Below, piece after piece: positions 54,901 to 64,000 of a stretch of DNA of 64,000 nucleotides (its first letter is position 1; each line of letters starts with the position of its first letter). The DNA comes from Mrakia gelida (lineage: Eukaryota; Basidiomycota; Tremellomycetes; Cystofilobasidiales; Mrakiaceae), in assembly GCA_024345305.1 (NCBI GenBank), contig BRON01000008.1, positions 248,001 through 312,000 on the forward strand. Direction: 5' to 3'. The notes under the pieces are model-generated. The model saw only the letters and a list, made by a program, of their open reading frames with translations. It did not search any database and was not told the origin of the DNA. The translations under genes and the position numbers were made by a program.

Positions 54901-56903
54901 CTCGCATCGAGTTTCGAAGGGGATCCAGGTCGTGCAGGGGCGACCATCGTCGTTGTAGCTTGAAAGAACCCTTTCTTGATGGGCGAACTCGGTCGCTCGA
55001 AGTCGAACTTCGATTTGGTCGGCGAAGGCGGAGCGGGGACCTCTTCCTTCTTCTCGACAGCGGTTGCGACCATCCCTGGCATCCCAACTCCTCTGACGTG
55101 CTTCCTCTCGAGAGGTTTGGCTTCGGCGATCTGCTCGACGTGTTCGAGGTATCGTCTGGAGGAAGAGAGTTCGGGGGAGAGAGCGAGTCCTGGGAGACCG
55201 ATTCCTTGGTTCGTGGTTGGTGGTTTGATCGGGGAGGGAGGTCGAGGGACGACGATGGCTGTCGTAGCTGGTGCGTTGTTGTTGGAGGAGGAAGGGACGA
55301 AGAACGCCGAGTAAGGGTTGGAGAGAGGTGGGGAGGTGTGCGAGTGCGAGTGCGAGTGATGAGAGTCCGAGGTCGAGCTGGTGACGCTCGTCGTCGTTCG
55401 ACGAGGAGGAGGTTGGACGCGATGGGTGATGGTGGTGGTTGGACTGGGAGTTCGGGAAGCTTTTGGAGGAGGATGAGGAGTTGTGCTGGATCGAATGAGT
55501 TGGGAGACGGGAGTGCTGGAGGAGGAAGGGAACGAGACGGCTGGTCCGCCTCCTCCGAATTGACGACGACCGGTTGGTGGTTCGACGACGACGGGAGAGG
55601 CGGTCTCGACGCTCTTGACGAAGTTCCTGACGCTCACTCGGGGAGATCCTGGGATTTGGGGGATGATGGGCGACGACGACGAGGTGGTGGGTTCCTGAAT
55701 CTGCTTTGACGCGAAGAGTTTGCCTGTCGTTCGAACTCGGAGAGGTTGTTGCTGGTGCTCCTCCTTCGCAAGACTGTTTATGGTAGGTAGCTTTCCGACA
55801 GAGGCAGTCGGTCGATGTCGCGATGCTGTTGTGCTGAGAGGTGGAGGAGGTTGGGAAGGGATTTGGCTGATTGAAGCGGAGGTTTGATGCCGACGGGTGG
55901 GTCGAAGGACGGGGAACGCGTCTGTTGCTGAGGAGTTAGGAGGTAGGAAGGGCTGAGCCGTAGCTGTCGAAGTAGAGGTGTAGGTGGTTGTCGAAGGAGT
56001 GGACGAGAGACTTGGGCTTCGTTGAAGCGAGCGAGGGAACCCTCCTGAGACGTTCGAGCTCATCAACTTCGGCGACGACGATGCCTTCCCACCTGATCTG
56101 TTTCCGTCCCACTCTCCCCCTCCTAAAGCTGGCGAGCCAAACTCGCTGATCCCTGCTAGACCTCCTTCCTCACCCTCCTCCCTCAGTCGACTCTTCCTGA
56201 GCTGTTCCTCGACGATTCCTCGTCCCTTGAGACGCGTCAAAGAAGCTGTGGGTCCTCTCTCCGAGCTTGAGGGACGAGTGAAGGCTTGAGATGGAGCGGC
56301 TGTTGAACCACTGAGGACTGGAGGTGCTGGTGTTGGGGTGGGGATAGGTCGGAGAAGAAGGGAAGCGGAGGGAGTGGTCGTTGGGCTGGTCGAGGAGTTC
56401 CCGTAGGAGGGTTTGGAGCGATGCTGTTGTTGAGAGGAGGATGAGGAGGTTGGAGCAGGGACGGGAACGGTTGAGGATCGTTGAGAGGTGAAGGAGAAGG
56501 GGCGAGGAGTTGATGCTGATGCTGAGGTTGAGATGGAGGTGGAGGAAGGGACGTTGACCTTGGTCGAAGCTGAGGCGCGTTCGAAGGGAAGGGTCGAGGT
56601 CAAGTTGAGTTTCTGCTGGTATCCTCCTCCAACTGGCTTGACCGGCGAGAGGGTCTTCGACGTCGAATCTCCTGCTACTGAAGAAGATGATGTTGTTGCT
56701 GATGATTTCCACCTCGAAGGAGCTCGTTCGACCTCCTGTTCCTGCTGCTGAACCCCTCCTCCTCCCGTTCTCGCACCTCCTCTTCCTCCCGCTAATCCAG
56801 GCAAACCGACTCCTCCTGCTGCTGAACTCGAAGCCCCGATCCTCCCATCTCCTCCAGCGGGTGCTCTAGTAAGTCTTGGACCTTGTTCTGAGCTTCCCAT
56901 CAT
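51926..56903 (-). CDS. Gelsolin-repeat (DUF4045-type) actin-binding protein
   Basis: Start ATG 56903, stop TGA 51926-51928; about 1,400 residues. The first exon (to about 54580) and second (about 54479-53816) are disordered, Ser/Pro-rich, with many SPxK units (RPSSPIKKGF, ARPGSPSKL, RPASPSKVAF, PPASPTKRGF) and repeated GLPGLA/GLPGLAL/GMPGM motifs, then a Lys/Glu coiled region (EEVKKIEEVKRVEEVEKIV). The C-terminal third shows gelsolin/villin repeats: WIFYASEMLAVVHRSKSR, then LYTVQQLQGSILIDE, then VFLFHGQGSLRTERIAG...FIELEE, then DVFESG, KLVLVSFEIFVVVAQNARG. This layout matches fungal DUF4045/villin-type proteins. It should bind or sever actin filaments or act in septum formation, possibly opposing or cooperating with Rho signalling. 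Exact biochemical activity is inferred. Confidence 0.8.
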
Positions 56904-57649
56904 GGTGGCGAGGGAGGGAGGAGGAGGAAGAGCGTGACGGGCTGAGGAGGAGGAAGGGAGGGAGATGTTGTTGATGGCTGATGGACCGTTCGAACGAGGA
57001 GTTGAGCTTGAGGGGAGGGAAGGGATCGAAGGAGAAGATGTAGCGGGAGCTGCATAGATGGAGAGTGTAGAGGAACGAGAGGATGAGCATGGTGTTGAAG
57101 CGGGTTCCTGAAAGCACGAAGCAAGAGGAGAGCACGAATGGAAGGGAGGGCGAGCTCACGTTGAAACTTGGATGTATACGACATCCCTGGTGATCTGAAC
57201 CCGCTCTTTCTAGCTTCTCTAGCTTTCCTTGCTACTGCGATATCCTTTAGAAGGAGGTGGTTAAGAGGTGAAAGGTTGAAAATGAGCTCCTAACTGGAAG
57301 CTAGCTCTCGGACCTCTGTCTGTCGAGATGCGGGGGGAACGAACAGCTTCGAGTCTCTCGTCCTCCTCCCTCTGGAGTTTGTCGTTCTCCTCTTGCTGCT
57401 GGGAGATCTTGAGAGTCCACGAGGCAAGGTCAGAGACCATGTTGAGTTGAAAATCTTGTCGGTCGCTGGATGGGGTTGGAGGGGGAGAGAGGAGTCCAAC
57501 CTCCTGAGCTCGAGCCGAAACCCCTTGAAGGTGAAATCAACCTTGGACGCGTTCCTTCTCTCAACGACCAGCAGCGAATTTTCACACCTCAGGATCCTTC
57601 TCCCCTTCTCGTCTCTCCTCTTCCTCTCGACTTCTCGAGCTCCTTTACG
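56904..57649. promoter_or_regulatory. Divergent promoter, gelsolin-type and SCYL1 genes
   Basis: About 746 bp between divergent starts. Minus-strand sequence next to ATG 56903 is CT-rich leader with splice-like signals near 57100-57165 (GTGAGC donor, CAG acceptors), so a 5'UTR intron in the gelsolin-type gene is plausible. No separate gene is supported. Confidence 0.4.
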
Positions 57650-60600
57650 ATGGAGTACTTTCGGTCTCTCGGTACCTCTCTCCTTCAACAATCCGGTGTC
57701 GTCCTCCCCTTCGCTCTTGGTGAACGAGTCACATCCTTCGACAACGAGGGAACAATATGGACTCTCTGGGACGCAGTCAAAAGGGTAAGCGCATGTATTG
57801 CCTCCGTCTCTCTGCGATCGAGAGTGTCGAAGAGGGTGCTGGGAGAAGCGGGAGAGAAGGAACAAGGAAGGAAGGCGAGCTCATCCTTGCCCTCCTTCCT
57901 TCCCTCTCGAGCTACTCTTCCACGTCAACACTTCGATCTCGACCTTCCACCCACTTCGAGAGCATACATACTGACCTTCTCTTCACTCCCTTTTCGTCGC
58001 TGTTTTCTCACCAGGACGACTCTACTCCCATCTCTGTCTTCGCCTTTGACGCCAGCACTCCCTTCGCTGGACGACCCGACCGTCGGACGTTCCTCCCCAT
58101 AGCCAAGAATGCCCTCAAGAAGATTAGATCGACCCGTCATCCAGATATGTACGTCCAAAATCACCTTCTCCCCTCCCCAGAACGCGAACGAACGACCTCA
58201 CGAGCTCATCTCTCTCTCCCTCCTTCGTTTGTTCGTCTCGTCTCGTCCATCAGTCTCAAGTTCATCGACGCTCACGAAACCGAATCCACCATCTACATCG
58301 CAACAGAACGAGTCAAACCTCTATCCTCCATCCTCTCAGACGCTACCTCCGTCAAGCTCGAGGAGGAATACATCATGTGGGGGCTGCAGAAGATCACCGT
58401 GAGCTCGACCTCTCCCTTCCTTCCCTCTCTCGCTCGCTTCGATTCACGTCGAGCTCACCGCTTTTCCTTTCGCTTCGCTTCTTCTAGACCGCCCTCTCGT
58501 TCCTCAACACTCAAGCCGTCTCCGTGCACGGTCTCGTTCGACCTTCGTCCATCTTTGTCACCGAATCAGGAGAATGGCGTCTAGGAGGTCTCGACCTGCT
58601 CTCCTCGACTCGGCCGACCGAGCTCGAGACGGGTGTGCTTTGGTCGATGGGTGGACTGGTAGCTGGGAAGGAGGGTGTTTCGCCTGAGGTCAACAAGGAG
58701 GGTTGGAGCATACTCAAGACGTGAGTCCATCCTTCCGTCTCGCACCTCCTGATTCGCCTCGGAGCTGAGCGAGAACGAAGCTCATCCGTGTTCGCCTCGC
58801 CCTTCGTTGTTTCCAAACAGGATGGACCCCTCCTCCCACGACGCCTACACTCTCGGTCTTCTCATTCACAAACTCTTCAACCCAACTCACCCACCACCAC
58901 CTACCGCCCAACCACCTCATCCACCTCCTCAACCTTCCTCGAGAGGAGCGATCCCGCCGTCCATCTTCCCTCAGTTCAAACGGATGCTCAACCCAAACCC
59001 CAAGACGCGTCTCACCGCTTCCGGCTTCTTGGGAGAGGGAGGAGAGACCGATAGCCGGCGAGGCTACTTCGCTGGGAACCGATTCGTCTGGGTTGGAGAA
59101 GGATTGGAAGGTTGGGCGTTGCGAGGAGAGGGAGAGAGGGCTGAGTTGCTCAAGTGAGTTTTCGATCGCGCTCGTTTGCTTCCCTCCTTCCTTCGAGATC
59201 TCTCACTGACGCATCTCCTCTGCCTTCGCCTCGTCCTGTACTCACCTCAGGAACATCCAATCCACGTCCCCACCCTTCCCACCCGCCTTCCTAACCCACA
59301 AAGTCCTCCCATCCTTGCTCCACTCCCTCACCCTCCCCTCCCAGACCTCCTCCGCCTCAGCCCTCCTCCCTCTCGTTCTCCGCCTCGGGAACCTCGTCCC
59401 ACCACAGGACTACGTCAAGCTGGTGCTGGATCCGGTGGTGAAGCTGTATCAGAGTCCGGATCGAGGGACGAGGATGGCGTTGCTGGAAGGGTTGGGAGAG
59501 TACGAGGGGAGGATGGATAGCAAATGTGTGCAGGAGAGGGTTTGGCCTCATTTGGTGAGTTGAGTTGAAGTGGCTTGGGCATGGGAGGGAGGGAGGGAGG
59601 GAGGGCGGCGGTCGAGAGAGGGTGGGAACGGAGGACGAGAGAGAAGACGCGTCGAGGGCTGACTTGAGCGTTGTCCATCTCGTTCGTTCAGATCACCGGT
59701 TTCGCCGATACAGTCCCAGTCATTCGAGAAGCTACCGTTAAAGCTATCCCTCTCATCGCTCCCAAGGTTCGTCTTTCCTTCCTCTCTCCCTCTTCCAAAC
59801 CCACCCTCCTCTCCTCACTCCTCCCAAACCCAACTCACCCTTGCCTTTCCTCCCTCTCCTCGCAGCTCTCCGACCGCCTCCTCAACAACGATCTCCTCCG
59901 TCTCCTCGCCAAAATGCAAACCGACCCCGAACCCTCCATCCGAACCAACACCTGCATCCTCCTCGGTCGCTTAGCCAAGAACCTAGGTCCCAACACCAAA
60001 CGCAAGGTGCTCGTTCCGGCGTTCGCTAGGAGTTTGAAGGATAGTTTCGTACATGCGAGGGTGGCGGGGTTGATGGCTTTCATGGCGACGGTGGAGGTGT
60101 ATGAGAAGGAGGATTTGGCGGGGAGGGTGATTCCGGTTTGTAGTGGGGCTTTGGTGGATGGGGAGAAGTGAGTCTTTTGGCCGGGATTTCGAGACGCGTT
60201 CGTTGGCTTTCGAAAGGTGATTCGAGGAGGGAGTTGACTGTCTTTTCTTGCTTTGCTCTTACTCTATCAGGCTCGTCCGAGATCAAGCCTTCATCGCTGT
60301 GAACCTCTTCGTTCAACGACTGGAGAAACTCGTCGCTTCGATGGTGCGTCCTCGTCTCCTTCCCTCCTCAGCCTTCGACCCGCGTCGATCCTCTTCCCTC
60401 GCTGACTCGTGTCCCTCCTTGTCCTCTTTCTACTCAGCCCGAGTCCGCTCAGCCCAACGGACCTCAAGTCATGCAGGGAGTCAGTCAGATGGCTCCCAAC
60501 GCGCCGACGACTCAAGCTCAAGCTCAGGCCGCGAACGGAAACAGCAACGGACAGGTTCCAGCTATCAGTTCCGCGAGTGGAGCTGCTGGCGCTCTCGCAG

Positions 60601-61381
60601 GATGGGCTTTCGCTTCGCTGGGAAAGGTGAGTCTCGTCCTGATCTCGAGAGTGCCCGTCGTTCGTTAGTTCGTCGAGCTCACTTTCGTCCTTTCCTCCCT
60701 CCTCCTCAGCAACTCGCCTCCGCCGACCTCCAATCAACCATGTCCGAACAACCCATTCCAGGATCCTTCGGCGCCGCTCCTCCAGCTCCTTCCTTCCCCT
60801 CGAACAACGCCTTCAGCAACAACCACAACCCCGCTTCCAACAACGCCTACTCCCAAACACCCAAATCGCCCTCGAAACCAGCAGCCTCCATGCGTCTCTC
60901 CTCCTCCAACAACCCTCACTCCTCCTTCGGCGGCGCTCGGAAACCAACCACCTCAGCCATCGACGACATCCTCCAAGACGAAGCAGAGGAAGATTCGGTC
61001 GCTGACGCGTGGGGAGCAGATCTCATCGACGTCGACGCGGACGCGGACGACTGGGGAGGATTCGAGGAAGCTCCTGTGCCGCTGTACCCTACTCCTCCTA
61101 CCTACCCTACTCCCGCTCCTCCCCCTGTATCAGCACCCGTCGTCGCTCCCAAGAAGGTCGTCGTCGCGGCGAAACCCAAACCGAAACCCGTCGTTCCCAA
61201 ACCTGCTCCTGCTCCCGTCGTCGCGGCTCCTTCTCCACCGCCGCCTACACCACCGAGAGTGAAGACGCCTGAGCCGCCGGCGGTGAATCTGTCGAGCTTG
61301 TCGAAGGAGGAGAAGGAGGCGGAGATGGTGAAGAGGAGGGAGGAGAGAAAGGCTAGGATTGCTGGGTTGAAGAAGAAGTAG
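57650..61381 (+). CDS. CEX1: SCYL1/Cex1-type pseudokinase with HEAT repeats
   Basis: Eleven or so exons from ATG 57650 (MEYFRSLGTSLLQQSG) to TAG 61379-61381, about 860 residues. The N-terminal kinase-like domain is degenerate: HGLVRPSSIFV stands where HRDLKPxN would be and RLGGLDLLSS where DFG would be, so catalysis is not expected. HEAT repeats follow (FLTHKVLPSLLHSL, VPVIREATVKAIPLIAP, PSIRTNTCILLGRLAKNLG, FVHARVAGLMAFMATVEV, LVRDQAFIAVNLFVQRLEKL). This is the Scy1/SCYL1 family: yeast Cex1 links nuclear tRNA export to translation and animal SCYL1 binds COPI in Golgi-ER traffic. The C-terminal tail is Pro/Ala-rich with an acidic DADDWGGFEEAP patch and a basic coiled end (EMVKRREERKARIAGLKKK). 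Ending in three lysines recalls the basic COPI-binding tail of SCYL1. Confidence 0.88.
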
Positions 61382-61567
61382 TGTAGTGGTCTGGTACCAG
61401 CTCGTGGTCTAGTAGTACTCTAGTCGCTTGCTCGTTCTATGTAGGTTTACACGTAATGTATCTATGAGCGAGTCGCAACGCTGAAGGGAAGCTCGATTCG
61501 AGCGCGACGACAACGATCCTTTCGACTTTCCTCGAACGAAGACGAGGAACCCGCTGGGTTGAGTTCA

Positions 61568-62981
61568 TCAATCCGAACAAACAAGCAAAAATCCTCTCCC
61601 ACCACTAGCCACCACAACCTTCTTCACAATCCTCTTCCTCCCACCATCACCCTTCTCAATCCCAAACCTCCTCAGATCAATCTCCTCGAACTCCCTCTCG
61701 TCCTTCCGACGCGTCGCAGCCTTCTCGATCCTCAACTTCGGCAACAATCCTTCCACACCCTCCTCTTCCTCCACCCTTGACCCTCTGGAACCCCAGACCC
61801 TGCCATCCCGCGTAACGCACACCACTCCACCGGTCGAACAGACAGCGGCGCAAGTGATTTCCCTCCCTTCTTCCTCTTCCTCCCTCTCCACACCTTCTCC
61901 CTCCTCCTCCAGCCCTTCGAAGATATCTACCGCCTCCTCATCAACTCCCCACCTTCCTCCCCAGACGTAGAGCTGGCCCATCCCCGATACGGCAGAGGAG
62001 TAAACTCCCGAGGTGCTGAACGACAAGGAGGAGACGAAGGTGATTTGTCCGCCGGAGAGGAGGTCGGCGAGGAGAGGGATTGGATTGACGGACGGTGTGG
62101 GTTGGGAGAGGGTTGAGAGAGGGAGGGAGAGTTGGGAGTGGAGGTTGGATCCGAGGCCGTAGAGTGGGTGGGAGGAGGACGCGTCGGGGAGGGACGACGA
62201 GAGGACCAGGGCGTGGGAGGAGGAGGGGAGGAGGGTTTGGAAGCTTGGGGAGGGATCGGTTGGAGGGGAAGTGAGTGGGGTGGAGAGAAGGGAGGAAAGG
62301 GTTGAGGAAGAGTGGATTGTTGAGGGGTTGAGTTCTGCGAGAGACGCCGCGAGGGAGGGGGAGGAGGGACAGATCAGCTCGCGAGTCGAAAGCCGTCCTT
62401 CGAGTCACGTCGAAGGCGTCGGTGATGGAGCCGATCTCACGATGAATTCCCAGCCACTCTCCAGTACCCAGAACAGCAACATATCGGAAGTGAGGAGGCG
62501 ACGAGTCTGAGCTCGACGATGGAACCCAGTCATCTCCTTCGCTTCCCTCCTCTCTCGGCACGTACACCACACCGTCTTCACCAAGGATTGCCTCTAGGGA
62601 CTCCCGTCCCATGAAAGTCTTCGGTACGAGGGAGGAAGGGAAGTTGAGCTTTGTTGAAAGGGTGTAGGAAGGATGAAGAGGGGAGGGATGGAAGCCCCAG
62701 ATGAAGAAGGAGTTCGTCGAGCTGTCTAGGACGAGTTGGGGAAAAACGAGTTCCAGTAAGCTCGGGCTGTCTTCTCATATATGCTTTCCGACTCTTGGCC
62801 GAGACGAGATAGCAGAGAAAGACTCACCGCGTCCCACAGTACAGCTCCAAGAAGTCCAGACGATGTCGTCGACGAGAAGTCCGAGCGCCAGCGAGAGGTC
62901 CTTAGGCGATGGGATAGAGAGCTCAGCATCTTCTGAAGGGTCCAGAGTTGAGGTCGTGTTGAGGCCCCATCCGATGATCAT
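61568..62981 (-). CDS. RCC1-repeat protein (Ats1-like)
   Basis: ATG 62981 starts MIIGWGLNTTSTLD, a typical RCC1 blade opening (GWGxN). Later exons give LVLDSSTNSFFIWGFHPS, EAILGEDGVVYVPREEG, FQTLLPSSSHALVLS, LYGLGSNLHSQLS, SSLSFSTSGVYSSAVSGMGQ-LYVWG and CSTGGVVCVTRDGRVWGSRG. The end is RGFLLVCSD before the stop at 61568. These are imperfect seven-bladed propeller repeats, roughly 450 residues in four exons, similar in size to yeast Ats1 and other small RCC1 proteins. An acidic insertion (61850-61920, Glu-rich) interrupts a late blade. RCC1-like propellers act as scaffolds or GTPase exchange factors; which applies is unknown. Gene converges with the SCYL1 gene, 186 bp apart. Confidence 0.75.
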
Positions 62982-63678
62982 ATGAGAGTAGGTCCTGAAC
63001 GAGGTCGCTGGTTGTTGGAGGCGAGAAGAAGCAAGGAGGCGAGCTCAACGAAAAGGGAGCTTGGAAGGAAAGTTCAAGCTCAACTTCTCCTTCCTTCTGC
63101 CACCCACGACGGCTCCCATCTTGTCTCGACTTACTTTCGCTGCTATCCCTGGAATACCTACTCTTCATCTCAGATCTCTCTATTCACCAAGTCTGGCTTG
63201 CAACTCGGGGAAACTGGTTCGTTGTGCGTGAGCTCGTCCCTTCGCTCGTCTGCGTTCCCCTTCTTCCTGGACTTCCTCGCTCAGCTCGCTAACCTACTTT
63301 TTACTCGCGTTCCTGGCTCCTGCAGACTCGCACACACCTCTCTCTGGAAGACTCTTCAGCTAGCACATGCCTCATGCTCGAGATTCTGGTTTAAGAGTCC
63401 CTTGAAGCGAGGACGTCTCCGCCCACCCTCCTCCCCCGCGTCCTGTTCCGCTCGATCCTCTTGTTTGAACTCCTCGGATGGAACGAAGTGACTCACGACG
63501 CTCGTATATACTTACCCCTCGACCCTCTCTCGTAACTCCTCTCGAATTGGAAGCTCTTCGTCTCCCCTCAAACGCCCACCTTCTCTCCCTCCTCGACCTC
63601 TCCCTCCCTCCCTTCGACGCTCCTTTCCTCCTCTTCCTCCCCTCACACTCTTTAGAAACCATCGTCACTACTTCAAAA
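62982..63678. promoter_or_regulatory. Divergent region, RCC1 and Cys-rich protein genes
   Basis: About 700 bp between divergent starts. A 169-codon + frame opens with ATG 62982, back to back with the RCC1 ATG, but its composition is unlike the window's genes and it lacks domain or splice support. The last 150 bp before 63679 are strongly pyrimidine-rich, as in other leaders here. Confidence 0.4.
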
Positions 63679-64000
63679 ATGATGTTCCCTACCATCCTCC
63701 TCCTGTCTCTCCCCTTCCTCGCCAACGCCATCCCCCAGCGTCAGCCTGTCTCCGTCAACCCTCATCTCGCGCTCGCTGGAAGACTCATCAACACTCGAGA
63801 CGTCGCGGACGAGTGCCCTACCTGCACTACCTTCGCTACCACGGTCGCTGATTGCCTTCAGCTCACCACGCTTGAGGAGACCAGTACGTTTATCTTTCCT
63901 TTTGGGTTGTTGAAGCGAAAAGAGGAAGAGGGAGCTGACCGGCGTCGACCCCACCCTCCCCTGTCCTCTCCCCTGTTTCCCCTGGTTTCCCTTCGTTTTT
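63679..64000 (+). CDS. Cys-rich secreted protein, 3' truncated
   Basis: ATG 63679 opens a classic signal peptide (MMFPTILLLSLPFLANAIPQ) with cleavage likely after Ala-Asn-Ala. The mature start includes NPHLALAGRLINTRDV and the Cys-containing segment ECPTCTTFATTVADCLQLTT. A GTACGT donor follows LEET at about 63884; the next exon lies at or beyond the window edge. The CPxCxTxxA...C pattern and the donor position just after an LT(D/E)-type segment closely match the first visible exon of the gene at the left edge. The two are probably paralogues of a secreted fungal protein family. No enzymatic motif is visible. Confidence 0.75.
   Translation, partial: MMFPTILLLSLPFLANAIPQRQPVSVNPHLALAGRLINTRDVADECPTCTTFATTVADCLQLTTLEETSTFIFPFGLLKRKEEEGADRRRPHPPLSSPLFPLVSLRF

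Noticed and set aside
59581..59606. (GGGA)n purine repeat in an intron of the SCYL1 gene
   Set aside because: Short simple repeat of a kind common in this window; no sign of function.
62982..63491. 169-codon + frame with an ATG immediately back to back with the RCC1 start
   Set aside because: No domain, no splice signals, and it would leave no promoter for either gene.
1..64000. Mobile elements, tRNA or rRNA genes, CRISPR arrays, virus-derived genes
   Set aside because: I looked for terminal repeats, transposase or reverse-transcriptase motifs, cloverleaf-like boxes and spaced direct repeats and found none convincing.

Overview
This window is nuclear DNA of a basidiomycete fungus, most likely a Pucciniomycotina (Microbotryomycetes-like red yeast) genome. 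That placement is an inference from the sequence: almost every gene is cut by many short introns of about 70-110 nt, with GTGAGT/GTTCGT-type donors, a very regular CTGAC or CTGAT branch site and CAG/TAG acceptors. The DNA is GC-rich, codons are strongly C-ending, leaders are pyrimidine-rich, and the encoded proteins are typical fungal regulators with long Ser/Pro-rich disordered tails. I see no rRNA, tRNA, CRISPR array, transposon or virus-derived gene.

Layout, left to right. 1-2.4 kb: 3' part of a Cys-rich secreted GPI-type protein (+) and a MYND zinc-finger protein (-). 2.8-8.7 kb: a large LIM-LIM-C1-RhoGAP regulator (+). 9.3-10.6 kb: a glutathione S-transferase (+). 10.9-14.3 kb: type II phosphatidylinositol 4-kinase LSB6 (-). 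15.2-16.0 kb: an unrecognised protein (-). 16.7-21.4 kb: ankyrin-repeat protein with a very long disordered tail (-). 22.9-24.5 kb: type II membrane protein with a beta-repeat ectodomain (+). 25.1-26.3 kb: MARVEL-like four-span membrane protein (+). 26.9-28.6 kb: F-box protein (-). 29.5-32.4 kb: MFS transporter of the allantoate permease type (+). 33.0-35.1 kb: CMAS/coclaurine-type methyltransferase (+). 35.4-36.1 kb: small unknown protein (+). 36.4-38.3 kb: second SAM methyltransferase (-), whose frame I cannot close. 38.7-39.3 kb: ABM-fold protein (-). 39.8-40.4 kb: protease B inhibitor-like protein (+). 41.0-41.8 kb: small protein ending in CCLI (-). 42.6-44.5 kb: zinc alcohol dehydrogenase (+). 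44.6-47.1 kb: splicing factor SLU7 (+). 47.4-51.5 kb: F-box/LRR-like protein (+). 51.9-56.9 kb: gelsolin/DUF4045-type actin-binding protein (-). 57.7-61.4 kb: SCYL1/Cex1 pseudokinase (+). 61.6-63.0 kb: RCC1-repeat protein (-). 63.7-64 kb: start of a second Cys-rich secreted protein (+), apparently a paralogue of the one at the left edge.

The genes do not form one pathway. Themes that recur are Rho/actin/membrane regulation (RhoGAP, PI4K, gelsolin, MARVEL), ubiquitin-type adaptors (two F-box proteins) and RNA or vesicle functions (SLU7, Cex1). The 29-44 kb interval has a metabolic flavour (transporter, two methyltransferases, ABM protein, alcohol dehydrogenase) but no biosynthetic backbone enzyme.

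The most unusual signals are an 8-bp palindrome, GACGCGTC, repeated about 33 times and mostly in introns and UTRs; microexons of 14-21 nt that carry conserved catalytic-domain residues; a six-copy MPxL motif array in the F-box/LRR protein; and the apparently disrupted methyltransferase. Coordinates given for introns are by eye and may be off by a base or two.
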